From Lachnospiraceae bacterium (GTDB taxonomy: Bacteria > Bacillota > Clostridia > Lachnospirales > Lachnospiraceae), in assembly GCA_021770245.1 (NCBI GenBank), contig JAETRI010000001.1, positions 151,386-215,385 on the forward strand: a stretch of DNA of 64,000 nucleotides. Direction: 5' to 3'. Positions 43,610-53,007 of the stretch are shown here, piece by piece. The notes below the pieces were generated by a model. It had not been told where the DNA came from and made no database searches. It worked only from the letters and a program-made list of their open reading frames with translations. Each line of letters starts with the position of its first letter. The first letter of the stretch is position 1. Made by a program: the position numbers and the translations under genes.

Positions 43610-45403
43610 TTACTCTGCCGGGATAAACTGCCAGATCTGCCACTCTTCCTCTCCTGCGGAAACCGCCTCCACGGGCACCACATCCCCGCGGATCCCCTGT
43701 TGTGCAAGTACCTCCTCAAGCCAGTCCCAGGAAATCCCGGCCCTTCCCGCCAGAAAGGTTCCCGCATCCGTCACCGCCTCCTGCACGGTGTCGTAGCCGA
43801 AGGAACGCAGTTTTTCCTGCGCCAGAGGGCTTTTGCACAGCCATCCGCCCAAAAGATCATAGTTTCCGAAACCGTCATCCGCCGCGAACAGCTTTTCGGA
43901 AAAATCCACCGTGGACATCACATCCGCCAGATAGAGCCTGTCCGGATGTTCGCCATAGTAAGCCCGGGCCGCCAAATCCAGCTCGTTTTCCTTCTCCCGG
44001 GCCGCATACTGATCCGCCGTCCGCTCCCACTCCTCCGGCAGGCCGGCCAGGGCGATCACCGCAAGCAGGGCCGCTGCCATCGGGCGCACCGGGAACCTGG
44101 GCAGCCCCTCCGCCGGGCCGGCTTCCCTCCCGGAGGGACCCCGTCCGGTCTCGTCCTCCCGGGCCAGCGAGCACAGCAGCAGGCAGGAGAGCATCCCGAT
44201 TTCCATAAAGTACAAAGGATGGCTGATCCGCTCCGGCACCCGCTCCCGCAGGATGAGGTACAGCCACAGGACGCTTCGCACCGCCGCAAACAGACCCAGC
44301 TGCCAGAAAACCGCTCCCCGTTTCTCCCGCAGACCGGTCAGAAGCAGAAGCACCATAAGAACCGCCTCCGGCAGAAGGAAGGGCATCTCCCGAAAGCCCA
44401 GCGCCCGGTTGTCGCGCAGCCGTTCCCGGTAAAGCCACAGCCCCTCCTTAAGGCTGTGCAGGAAATAGCCCTGGGTTGTTAGGCCGTAGCCGCTGATTGC
44501 CCGTAAAAGGGGGCCGTCTATCTTTTCGGATATCCCGTAGTTATAATTCTCCAGCAGGGCACACTGGGCCTCCGACAAGCCCAGTTCATCATAAAACGCC
44601 CTGTTTTTTTCATAGGACCGCAGATCCCCGCTCTTGAAATCATAGATCTCCGTCCTGGCGTCGAATAACTCCCGGAATTCCTTCCACTCTCCGCTGCCGT
44701 AGGCCGCCCGGTCCGCCAGGTACGCGGCCAGCATCCCCAGCAGGATCCCGACGAACAGGCCCGCATAACGAACAATGTTTCTCCCGGTGAAAACGGGCCG
44801 TTCGCCCGCCCATTTCCATATCCCCGCCACCCCGGCCAGGGGCAGCAGCAGAAGCATCATTTCCGAGCGTATCAGATAGGCAAGAAGCGCCAGCCCTGCC
44901 GCCGGAAGCATCTTCCGAATCCATCCGCCGTCCTCCCTTTCACAGGTAAAAAAGCAGACCACGGCCGCCGTCATCAAAAGTCCGCTCGTTACCGTGTACT
45001 GCACAAAGACGAGATGATAGAACAGCATGCTGCCCACGGCCGCCGTTTCCGTCAGGCCCAGGAACCATTTCCCCGGAACAGATACGGCAAACCGCAGGCT
45101 GCAGTGCACAATGCAATAGATGCTCCCCGCCTGGCACAGCCAGAGGAATCCTCCCAGGACCGGGACCCCCGGCAGTATGCGGTACAGTAAAGCCAGAAAA
45201 GCCCCCAGGGGCCAGAGCATCTGCACGTTTCTGGATTCCGGCGTTCCCGTGTAAACACCGGATACAATATCTTTGATCAATACGTCGTCATTCAGATCAT
45301 AATAAAAGTCAAACCACACGCCTGCGGCGCCGAACAGGACCAGGACGCACACCAGGGGGATCAGCCAATCCTCAACCCGTTTCCGGCATTCTTTAACGTC
45401 CAT
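43610..45403 (-). CDS. Large polytopic membrane protein, unassigned (glycan locus)
   Basis: A 597-residue protein with about 10-12 hydrophobic helices in the first 400 residues and a soluble C-terminal domain of ~150 residues (from about EWERTADQYAAREKE). The first outer loop has FYYDLNDDVLIKDIVSGVYTG, with an Asp-rich motif reminiscent of GT-C glycosyltransferases that bind a metal-pyrophosphate or lipid-phosphate donor. I do not recognise a named family. The start overlaps the end of the WecE-like aminotransferase gene by 11 bp, so it may handle the same sugar outside the membrane. That link is inference. Confidence 0.6.
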   Translation of the reverse strand: MDVKECRKRVEDWLIPLVCVLVLFGAAGVWFDFYYDLNDDVLIKDIVSGVYTGTPESRNVQMLWPLGAFLALLYRILPGVPVLGGFLWLCQAGSIYCIVHCSLRFAVSVPGKWFLGLTETAAVGSMLFYHLVFVQYTVTSGLLMTAAVVCFFTCEREDGGWIRKMLPAAGLALLAYLIRSEMMLLLLPLAGVAGIWKWAGERPVFTGRNIVRYAGLFVGILLGMLAAYLADRAAYGSGEWKEFRELFDARTEIYDFKSGDLRSYEKNRAFYDELGLSEAQCALLENYNYGISEKIDGPLLRAISGYGLTTQGYFLHSLKEGLWLYRERLRDNRALGFREMPFLLPEAVLMVLLLLTGLREKRGAVFWQLGLFAAVRSVLWLYLILRERVPERISHPLYFMEIGMLSCLLLCSLAREDETGRGPSGREAGPAEGLPRFPVRPMAAALLAVIALAGLPEEWERTADQYAAREKENELDLAARAYYGEHPDRLYLADVMSTVDFSEKLFAADDGFGNYDLLGGWLCKSPLAQEKLRSFGYDTVQEAVTDAGTFLAGRAGISWDWLEEVLAQQGIRGDVVPVEAVSAGEEEWQIWQFIPAE

Positions 45404-46523
45404 AGAATTCCTTTACTTTTGTGCAGATGTAGCGTACCTGTTCCTCTTTCAAGCCATAGTACATGGGCAGGCGCAGAAGCCGTTCGCTCTCCCTGGTGGT
45501 ATAGCGGTCCTTTCCGTGGAACCGGCCGAACCTAAGTCCTGCGGGCGCGGAGTGCAGGGGCACATAATGGAACACCGCGAGTATTCCGGCGTCTTTCAGA
45601 AAATCGATCAGCGCAGTCCTCTCCTGCATATCCGCGGTTTTGAGGTAGAAAATATGCCCGTTATGGGTACAGTGGCCGGGCACATAGGGAAGCTCGATCC
45701 TGCCCGTCTCCTCCAGGGGTTTTAATTCCTGCCAATAGAGCTGCCACAATCCCCTCCTGGCTTCGTTGATCTCCTCCGCCAGCTCCAGCTGGGCATAGAG
45801 GTAAGCTGCGTTCAGCTCGCTGGGAAGATAGCTGGACCCGTAGTTCTGCCAACGGTACTTATCCACCTGGCCCCGGTAATATTTGCTCCGGTCCGTGCCC
45901 TTTTCCCGGATGATCTCCGCCTCCTCCACGTCCTTCTCATCCCGGATCAACAGAGCGCCTCCCTCGCCGCAGCTGTAGTTCTTCGTCTCATGAAAGCTGA
46001 AACACCCGAAGTTCCCCATGGTCCCCAACGCCTTCCCTTTGTAGGAAGCCATCATTCCCTGGGCCGCGTCCTCGATCACCATCAGGCCATGGCGCCCGGC
46101 GATTTCGCAGATCTCGTCCATCTCCGCCCCCACCCCGGCGTAATGGATGGGAAGAAGCACCCGGGTCTTCTCCGTAATGGCTTCCTCTATTAAATTCTCG
46201 TCTATATTCATGGTATCCGGCCTGATATCCACGAACACCGGAACGGCTCCCCGCAGGACGAAAGCATCCGCGGCGGATACGAAATTGAAGGACGGCATGA
46301 TCACCTCGTCTCCGGGCTGCACGCCGGATAGGAGCGCCGCCATCTCCGTGGCATGGGTACAGGAGGTGGTAAGAAGGCATTTCGCCGTCCCCGTACGCCG
46401 TTCGATCCATTCGCTGCATCTGCGTGTAAATTCACCGTCCCCGCAGATCTTCTGGTTTTCCACCGCCTGGCGGATATAATCCATTTCTTTTCCCGTAAAG
46501 GGAGGTACGTTGTATCGTATCAT
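45393..46523 (-). CDS. wecE: dTDP-4-amino-4,6-dideoxygalactose transaminase
   Basis: A 376-residue DegT-family PLP enzyme matching WecE/RffA along most of its length: PSFNFVSAADAFVLRGAVPVF, MNIDENLIEEAITEKT, PIHYAGVGAEMDEI, EDAAQG and the PLP Lys181 in FSFHETKNYSCGEGG. WecE turns dTDP-4-keto-6-deoxyglucose into dTDP-Fuc4N with glutamate. The RmlA/RmlB genes needed for the substrate are not in the window. Possible follow-up steps in the locus are N-acetylation (GNAT at 42950) or N-formylation (27147). It starts inside the exit of a long palindromic module with ribosome site GGGAG and overlaps the next gene. Confidence 0.92.
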   Translation of the reverse strand: MIRYNVPPFTGKEMDYIRQAVENQKICGDGEFTRRCSEWIERRTGTAKCLLTTSCTHATEMAALLSGVQPGDEVIMPSFNFVSAADAFVLRGAVPVFVDIRPDTMNIDENLIEEAITEKTRVLLPIHYAGVGAEMDEICEIAGRHGLMVIEDAAQGMMASYKGKALGTMGNFGCFSFHETKNYSCGEGGALLIRDEKDVEEAEIIREKGTDRSKYYRGQVDKYRWQNYGSSYLPSELNAAYLYAQLELAEEINEARRGLWQLYWQELKPLEETGRIELPYVPGHCTHNGHIFYLKTADMQERTALIDFLKDAGILAVFHYVPLHSAPAGLRFGRFHGKDRYTTRESERLLRLPMYYGLKEEQVRYICTKVKEFYGR

Positions 46524-46575
46524 AATCGACTCCCATCTGCACGCCGCGTCCGCATTGCAGGGATGCGGCCCCTTT
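46524..46575 (-). repeat. Family I-type nested hairpin and ribosome site
   Basis: On the minus strand GCACG pairs with CGTGC and encloses CCGCAT-CCCTGCA-ATGCGG; AGATGGGAG follows and ATG 46523 comes 7 bases later. It is a longer-stem variant of the hairpin-AGACGGGAG elements at 28076, 55096, 56350 and 60908. Confidence 0.65.
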
Positions 46576-46586
46576 CGTGCGTTTTT

Positions 46587-48368
46587 CTATCCGTAGACCC
46601 GGAAACCGTCGTTTTCATAGAGCAGCATATACTTCCCCTCCTGCAGAAAATCCTGGAGAGCGCGCCATTTTTTCTGTTTTTCCGCATTGGCCGATTGGGC
46701 GATCTCCTCCTCCAGGCGCCTTCCGTTTTCCTGATAAAGGATGACGAGGGGCCTTTGAGAGAGCAGGGCGGCATCCTCCAGTTCCGCCTTCATCTGATCC
46801 GAAGGGTAGGTATCCAAATCGGGCCAGCCATGGGTAAGGGCGGGCATAAGATCCAGCAGATAATGAAGGCCGGGCGCGTTTCCGAAGGTGATGAGCGCAT
46901 CCCGTCCTGTCCCGCCCACACCAGAGGCCGCAGGCCCGGCTGCAGATACGTCTTCCATAAAATCCAGCAGACCCTCCAGATTCTCCGCATTCTGCGCCCT
47001 TGTCCTCATGCCTATCAGTATATCACTGTTTTCCACTTTTGCATTCCTTTTTTCTCCGTAAATTCCGTCCCCGAAGGCGAAATGGGAGCGAAAGCCGATC
47101 CCCTGCACCAGGGCTGCGGCCAGGACCGTCACGGTCAGCGCCACCGCCGGGAAGAAAAGAGGCCGCCTGGCGTACCGCACGTATCCCCGGTGCAGCGTCC
47201 CCACCGCAAAGGGGGCCGCCAGGAAAAGGTTGTTCAGGTTGGGCATGGTGTCGTTGTTGCTGCCTAAAGGCGTGACGGCCATTGACAAAAGCACCACCAG
47301 GGCAAGCAGACGGTCGCGCCGAAAGCGTCCCGCGTCCGCCATGACGAGGAAGCAGGAAATCAAAACCAGGTATAAAAGGAGCATTCCCCATTCATACATG
47401 CTCCTATAATTATAATAGGTGAAGGTGAACATTCCCCGCCCCCAGAACAGGCGGAGCAGAACCGGGATACACAGGCAGTAAACCACCTTTCCCGCCCGAA
47501 GCAGCCTCTCGGGGAGCAGGCGGAAGAAGATCCAGCCCGCCAGGATACAGCTTCCCAGAAGCATCACCCAGATCAACGTCCCCTCATAGGCCTTGAGAAC
47601 GGAAGTAATCATGGAAAGGGGGGAGTAGCTCTCATCCGCAGCGGCATATCCGGTCAGGCCCGTGAACATCGAAAGCCAGGCCCCCGGGCCGTACTGTATG
47701 CAGATCAGGGCGAAGGCGGCCAGGAAGCCTGCCAGAAAGCCCGCCACGCAGATTCCCACATTTCTCCACACCTCTGCCGCCCTTTTGCCGGCCAGCCTGC
47801 CGTAATAAAAAACCGCCAGGATCAGGACCGCTTCCGCCAGATTGGGCATGCGCACCGTCGCGTTTAAGCCCAGGCAGATCCCCGCCCCCAAAAGCAGCCC
47901 CTTCCGCTCCCAGATCAGGCCCCGGTAAAGAAGGACACTTCCCAGGAGGAAAAGGAAATAGGTGAGGTAATTATAAAGGATCGTGGACGGGCACCAGCAG
48001 AAGCTGACGGCCAGTACCTCTCCCAGGAAAGCGGCCCATGCAGGCATTTTCCCCTTCAGGAAATAGTAGGACAGAAGCGCCATGGCGCTCACCACCAGCC
48101 TGGTATAGAAGTTGATTCCCAGCAGCGTGCCGCCGAAGGGAAGCTTCATCAGAAGCCAGCCCAGCACGTTGGCCAGGTAGGTGGCCACCATCCAGGTACC
48201 CTCCAGACGGGGAAAGAATCGGAAATTGGTCAGGCTGTACATGGAATCCGCCAGCTCTATGCCCTGGTTCATCCATAACAGCGGATAGATCAGCAAAAAG
48301 GCCGGAAAGATCCACCGCTTTGCAGGCCGCGCCAGTTTACTCGTTATTCCTTTAATTCCTTGTCTCAT
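46587..48368 (-). CDS. Large polytopic membrane protein, unassigned (glycan locus)
   Basis: A 593-residue protein with about 11-12 transmembrane helices and a soluble C-terminus of ~130 residues containing DMLIGM-like and PGLHYLLDLMPALTHGWPDLD segments. The first outer loop (WMNQGIELADSMYSLTNFRFF) has acidic residues after helix 1, as in GT-C-fold enzymes. No family is recognised with confidence. It lies between an acyltransferase gene and the WecE gene, all with short gaps, and is one of five such polytopic proteins in this block. Probably a membrane glycosyltransferase or related glycan-modifying protein. Confidence 0.6.
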   Translation of the reverse strand: MRQGIKGITSKLARPAKRWIFPAFLLIYPLLWMNQGIELADSMYSLTNFRFFPRLEGTWMVATYLANVLGWLLMKLPFGGTLLGINFYTRLVVSAMALLSYYFLKGKMPAWAAFLGEVLAVSFCWCPSTILYNYLTYFLFLLGSVLLYRGLIWERKGLLLGAGICLGLNATVRMPNLAEAVLILAVFYYGRLAGKRAAEVWRNVGICVAGFLAGFLAAFALICIQYGPGAWLSMFTGLTGYAAADESYSPLSMITSVLKAYEGTLIWVMLLGSCILAGWIFFRLLPERLLRAGKVVYCLCIPVLLRLFWGRGMFTFTYYNYRSMYEWGMLLLYLVLISCFLVMADAGRFRRDRLLALVVLLSMAVTPLGSNNDTMPNLNNLFLAAPFAVGTLHRGYVRYARRPLFFPAVALTVTVLAAALVQGIGFRSHFAFGDGIYGEKRNAKVENSDILIGMRTRAQNAENLEGLLDFMEDVSAAGPAASGVGGTGRDALITFGNAPGLHYLLDLMPALTHGWPDLDTYPSDQMKAELEDAALLSQRPLVILYQENGRRLEEEIAQSANAEKQKKWRALQDFLQEGKYMLLYENDGFRVYG

Positions 48369-48402
48369 AGGCTCCCCGCTTCCCTTTTATTGACAGACGA
48401 AT

Positions 48403-49536
48403 TTATCTTTGTTCCATACGGGAATCCAGCCCGGCCAGAAAGGACGCCGCCCGTTGTCCGGGCCTGGTTTTGAGCAGGCCTCGCCCCGCCAGCGCAAACA
48501 GCCTGCCCCGCAGCAGGTCGATGCAGATACACAGCAGGAACAAAAACAGGACGCTTTCCGTCATCTGGATCAAATACCCCGCCGTATGACAGGAGGGCTC
48601 CCCCGAGATCCATGCCGTCCATCGGCCGCTGATATCCGCCTGCTCATGGATCAAATAGACCCCCAATACGGCTTGGGACACCCGGCAGATTCGTTCGGAG
48701 ACCTTCCCTTCCGGAATCCTGAGGCCGGAGAACAGGCCGAACAGCCCCAGCGCGCCCGTATAGGCGAACACATAGTTATAGTGAAAGGGAACCGAGGCAT
48801 AATACTCCAGGATCCCCCGGCCGGCGCACAGCCACAGACCGGCCAGTTCGATCCCCGCCGTCAGCAGGCAGGAGGAGGCATAAAGCAGGGCGCATCTTCT
48901 TTTCCTCCCGAGCAGCGCGCTCCCGTGCCGGCGCATGCAGGCTCCCGTTAGATAAAGGCAGATAAACCAGCCGAAATCGTATCCGTAACGGTCTGAGGCA
49001 AAGGGCAGGACGCTCAGGCTCTTCCCCAGGCAGAAAAAGATCAGAAGAGTGCCGATGGCGATCCGCAGCTGCCTGGCGCTCATGGCACGCACCGCCGCAT
49101 TCAAAAACGGGCTGAATAAAAGAAGCACCACGTAAGCGGTCACAAACCAATAATGGCCTGACTGGACCGGAAACAGGCAGTTCCACAAATGATAGGGATT
49201 CCACAGCTCCGCCGCGGAAAGCGCCCCGGCCGCCGTCAGGCCCACAGGGATCAGAAGGGTATAAAAGAGGACCTGGCACTCCAGCCGCAGGAGCCTGCGA
49301 AAAGAAAACCCCTTTTGAGACAGGAAATATCCGCTGATGAGCACATACACGTTCACCGCCACGATGCAGAAGGATTCCACCACAACCCCGGCGGTTTCCC
49401 GGCCGTCCGGCATCCGCCCCGCTTCCGCAGCGGGAAGCCCTCCCGTGTGGAAGAGAAAATGCATGCTCACCACCATCAGCATGGCCAGAATGCGCAGTAA
49501 TTCAAAATTGGCCTGTCTTTTCCCGGTTCCCTCCAT
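48403..49536 (-). CDS. Acyltransferase 3 family membrane protein (OafA-like)
   Basis: A 377-residue protein with about ten transmembrane helices. NFELLRILAMLMVVSMHFLFH is the family start, with the conserved R-x10-H arrangement; NVYVLISGYFLS and GHYWFVTAYVVLLLFSPFL are further family blocks. Such proteins move acyl groups, usually acetyl, to exported sugars. The SGNH-like protein at 8954 might be a partner. The start is ATG 49536, in the TGATG overlap with the stop of the ABC transporter gene; a TTG one codon upstream is less likely. Acyl donor and sugar are unknown. Confidence 0.85.
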   Translation of the reverse strand: MEGTGKRQANFELLRILAMLMVVSMHFLFHTGGLPAAEAGRMPDGRETAGVVVESFCIVAVNVYVLISGYFLSQKGFSFRRLLRLECQVLFYTLLIPVGLTAAGALSAAELWNPYHLWNCLFPVQSGHYWFVTAYVVLLLFSPFLNAAVRAMSARQLRIAIGTLLIFFCLGKSLSVLPFASDRYGYDFGWFICLYLTGACMRRHGSALLGRKRRCALLYASSCLLTAGIELAGLWLCAGRGILEYYASVPFHYNYVFAYTGALGLFGLFSGLRIPEGKVSERICRVSQAVLGVYLIHEQADISGRWTAWISGEPSCHTAGYLIQMTESVLFLFLLCICIDLLRGRLFALAGRGLLKTRPGQRAASFLAGLDSRMEQR

Positions 49537-51287
49537 CAACGTTCCCTTTCCACTTTACCGTTCTCCACCCGATAGACCATATCGCACTTCTCTATGGTCT
49601 GCAGGCGGTGGGCAATGATGATCAGCGTCTTGCGCCCGTGGAGGCGGTTGATGGAATCCATGATCGCTGCCTCCGTCTCGTTGTCCAGCGCAGAGGTGGC
49701 CTCGTCCAGCACCAGTACCTCCGGATCCTCGAAGAGCGCCCTAGCAATGCCGATCCGCTGCCTCTGTCCCCCGGAAATACGGATTCCCCGTTCCCCGATG
49801 CTGGTATCCAGGCCCTCCGGAAGGCCGCGGACGAAACCGTCGAGCTGTGCCTCCTCCAGGGCCTGCCACACCTTTTCGTCGTCAATCGCATCCTCCGGCA
49901 CGCCGAAGGCCACGTTTTTACGGATGGATGCGTCGATCATGAAGATCGACTGGGGGATATAGCCGATGTTGCGCAGCCACCCTTCATAGTGGTCCCGCAC
50001 CTCCACCCCGTCCGCCAGGATGCTCCCCTCCTGCAGCCGCAGAAGGCCCAGAAGGATATCGATGATGGTGGTCTTTCCCGATCCGGAGGTGCCCACCACC
50101 CCCACGGAGGCGCCCACCGGGATTTCCATGTGTGCATGATCAAAAATCAGGACGTCCGTATTTGGATATTTGTATACAATATCCTTCAATTCGATTTTTT
50201 CCCGTACGGGAAGCTTTTCCGTCCGTTTTTTCTCCAGATAGGCCTGCGCGTCATAATTCACGCTTTCATCGTTGATTTCCTCCTGAAGATTGTCGCTCAC
50301 TCCCATGAAAAACGGTTCGAAGTAGGAAATGGAGGTCAAATGGTTGTTGATCCGGTTGGCGCTGGGCAAAAGCCGCATGGCGGCCACCGCAAAGACGCCG
50401 ATCTGGGTAATCATCTGGGTCATATCCTTTCCCGCTATGATCTGGAAAATCAGATACAGCACCAGTCCCGCAATACATACCGTCTCGATCAAAAGCCTGG
50501 GGGTGGAATTGAAAATATTATACTTCTGCACCGCGTTCACGTATCCCGCGCCGCATTTGGCGTATTCATTGATAAAATAACTCTCCCTGTTGGCGATCTT
50601 AATTTCCTTGATCCCCATGACGGACTGGTCAATCCATTTATACAGGCCGCTGTAATAATCCTGATTTTCCTCCCCCGCCTTTTTCATGATGGGCTTGAGC
50701 ACATTTTTGACCAGCAAAAGCACCAGCACCAGCAGAGCGGCCACCGTTATGATCATGAGAGGATCCTGGGTCATCAGCACCCCCACCAGGATCGCGAACA
50801 TGATCACCTCACTCACCAGCTGCAGGCTGGCAAGGATCAGCCCGTACATGTTGTTCACATCCGAGGTGATGCTTCTCTGGATGACGGAGGTATCCGCATT
50901 CAGGTAATATTCATAGGGCCTCTGCATGAAGTTAATCATCATGCGCCGGGAGGTGGCAAACTGGTTCGTATACACGAACCGCAGCTGCACCACATTCTGG
51001 AAATAGAGGAATATATTTTTCAGGACAAAGGCGGCGATGATGAAAAGCAGCATGAGAATCGTAAACTGGGAGGTGCTCTCCATCCCCAGGAAACGATAGA
51101 GATCCCCCAGATACCCTTCCCCGGTCACCTTCTCGGGACTCAGAAGGGTTTCTATCAGAGGGATCACCAGGCCGATGCTGCACGCCTCCAGCAGGGCGCC
51201 GAAGAACATCAGCACAATGATCCCCCCCATTTTGGCCTTCTGTTTCCTGTCGAGCAGGACGTTCATCTTTTTTAAAATTCTTCGCAT
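49536..51287 (-). CDS. PglK-like ABC flippase (second copy)
   Basis: A 583-residue fused transporter, clearly paralogous to 3194-4963: membrane domain with six helices (about 20-310) containing NQFATSRRMMINFMQRPYEYYLNAD, then ATPase with Walker A GTSGSGKT (399-406), ISGGQRQRIGIARAL, Walker B VLVLDEATSAL and the switch His in IIAHRLQ. Both copies share the sequence around RPYE(Y/F)YLNAD and PRLLIETVC, typical of PglK. It probably flips the undecaprenyl-linked glycan. Two flippases in one locus suggest two lipid-linked products or a heterodimer. The gene overlaps the acyltransferase start. Confidence 0.87.
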   Translation of the reverse strand: MRRILKKMNVLLDRKQKAKMGGIIVLMFFGALLEACSIGLVIPLIETLLSPEKVTGEGYLGDLYRFLGMESTSQFTILMLLFIIAAFVLKNIFLYFQNVVQLRFVYTNQFATSRRMMINFMQRPYEYYLNADTSVIQRSITSDVNNMYGLILASLQLVSEVIMFAILVGVLMTQDPLMIITVAALLVLVLLLVKNVLKPIMKKAGEENQDYYSGLYKWIDQSVMGIKEIKIANRESYFINEYAKCGAGYVNAVQKYNIFNSTPRLLIETVCIAGLVLYLIFQIIAGKDMTQMITQIGVFAVAAMRLLPSANRINNHLTSISYFEPFFMGVSDNLQEEINDESVNYDAQAYLEKKRTEKLPVREKIELKDIVYKYPNTDVLIFDHAHMEIPVGASVGVVGTSGSGKTTIIDILLGLLRLQEGSILADGVEVRDHYEGWLRNIGYIPQSIFMIDASIRKNVAFGVPEDAIDDEKVWQALEEAQLDGFVRGLPEGLDTSIGERGIRISGGQRQRIGIARALFEDPEVLVLDEATSALDNETEAAIMDSINRLHGRKTLIIIAHRLQTIEKCDMVYRVENGKVERER

Positions 51288-51320
51288 ATGCTCTTCCTCT
51301 CGCTGCCGTCTTCCGTCCGG

Positions 51321-52910
51321 TTACGGCGCTTCGACGATCTCCTCACAGGTCTTTAATACCCACACGCCCTCGATCCGCTTCACGCATCCGTCCGCCGGAT
51401 AGGAGGGCATGGCACGGTATTCCTCCGACGCGCGTATGGCCGCCTCCGTCTCCTCCGTCACCTCCGGCATTTCCACCCCGATATAGGTCTTCATGAAATT
51501 ATGCCGCACGCCGCTGGTGAGCATCCCTGTTTCCTTGGCCACTCCGGACAGATCGTCAAACCGTTCCCCGTCCATGGAATAGCTCCCCAGCAGGTCCGGC
51601 GTCCCGCTCATGCCGAATTCACCGATCAGCGCAAAGGCATCTCCCGGCCGGTACCCTTCCGTCTCTTCGATGCGCGCCATCATACGGTTGTACCAGGCAT
51701 ACGAACGCTCATAAGCAATCCCCATCCGGAAATAAGCCTGATTAATCACCACGAAGTTTTCATATCCCACCAAAAGCAGAACGCCGGCCGTCAGCACTCC
51801 CGCCGCCCGGCCCCAAAGCCTCTTTTCCGTCTGTCCGAAGAGCCCCTCTCCCCTCTTTAGGCTCCTTTCCAGCATGGCCGCCACGAACACGTATAAAAGC
51901 TGGTACTGATAGAGCATCAGCAGGCTTACGCTGGCGTCCGGCGCCATAATAATGATGGAACCCATGGAAAGGGGAATCGCAGCCGCCAGGAAAAAATACA
52001 GAACGGCTCCCCACGGATTCTTCCACTTTTTATTTTTAACAAAACAGGCAATCACATACCCTGCTGCCAGCAGGCAACACAGTCCGTTTAAAAACCTTGC
52101 GAACCCGCTCACATAAGAATAGGGCTTTAACAGGAAATACTGCACCACGTATTTATAAGCGCGCAGGATCAGACGCGGCAGACGCGCGGGATCCAGCTTT
52201 CCCATGTTATCCAGACCGTTATAGCCATCAAGCTCCGGGAAGATCGCCCTTGATACCAGCGTATAGACCGCTACCGAGACGGCCAGGATCAGGAAGGTCT
52301 TTATCCCCTTTTTGAAAACCGCCCCCGCATCCGCATCCTTTGGCAGCATATCCAGGAAAAGGCCGCATACCAGAATTCCCAGCGCCAGGCACAGATAGGC
52401 CTGATAGATTCCCATTCCCAGAACCAGCAGCACGATTCCCGGCAGGAACCCGTACCGGTATCTTCTGATCAGCCAGGCCGCCGAACAGGACAGCAGAATG
52501 CCCACCGCATAGCAGTCGGCGGTAAACATGAAGGTGAACAGACTGCATACGCCGGGAAACGACAGCATCATGAGCGGTACCAAAACCGCCGAGGTGATGC
52601 TCGTAAGCTCCAGAGCGGACAAAACCATACAGGCTGCCGCACAGATCATCCCGATGGCAAAAAGGCCGCTCAGCCATGGCACACTCCAGATCCCGTCCAG
52701 GGGATGGACGTATTTCAAAAACCACCGTCCGAACTCCGATCCCACGGCGTAGCCCCCCACATTGTTGATATCGTCCCAGTTGGGCAGCTTATTGGTCAGC
52801 ATATAGGCATGGATCAGGATGCCTGAAAGCAGACCGCTGGCCAGGCACCATCTGATGTGCCTGGGGAGCTTTGCGAGCATTTCTCTCAGGATGTCTCCCT
52901 TCTCTTCCAT
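51321..52910 (-). CDS. GtrII-type glucosyltransferase domain membrane protein
   Basis: A 529-residue protein with about 11 transmembrane helices. The first outer loop, LPNWDDINNVGGYAVGSEFGRWFLKYVHPLDGIWSVPWL, fits the Glucos_trans_II family, in which the WDD and GRW motifs are conserved and thought catalytic. These enzymes take a sugar from undecaprenyl phosphate, loaded by a GtrB-like GT2 (present at 42001), and attach it to the glycan outside the cell. The C-terminal soluble part is about 140 residues. A GC-hairpin-containing leader precedes the ATG at 52910 (ribosome site GAAAGGA). Confidence 0.82.
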   Translation of the reverse strand: MEEKGDILREMLAKLPRHIRWCLASGLLSGILIHAYMLTNKLPNWDDINNVGGYAVGSEFGRWFLKYVHPLDGIWSVPWLSGLFAIGMICAAACMVLSALELTSITSAVLVPLMMLSFPGVCSLFTFMFTADCYAVGILLSCSAAWLIRRYRYGFLPGIVLLVLGMGIYQAYLCLALGILVCGLFLDMLPKDADAGAVFKKGIKTFLILAVSVAVYTLVSRAIFPELDGYNGLDNMGKLDPARLPRLILRAYKYVVQYFLLKPYSYVSGFARFLNGLCCLLAAGYVIACFVKNKKWKNPWGAVLYFFLAAAIPLSMGSIIIMAPDASVSLLMLYQYQLLYVFVAAMLERSLKRGEGLFGQTEKRLWGRAAGVLTAGVLLLVGYENFVVINQAYFRMGIAYERSYAWYNRMMARIEETEGYRPGDAFALIGEFGMSGTPDLLGSYSMDGERFDDLSGVAKETGMLTSGVRHNFMKTYIGVEMPEVTEETEAAIRASEEYRAMPSYPADGCVKRIEGVWVLKTCEEIVEAP

Positions 52911-53007
52911 ATTCCGCCGTTCCTTTCTTGCGTTTCATGCCCTGCGGCGCGTATGCGGCCTGACCGGATGAGCGCGCTCTTACGTACGCGCCTTCCTGCT
53001 TCCCTTT

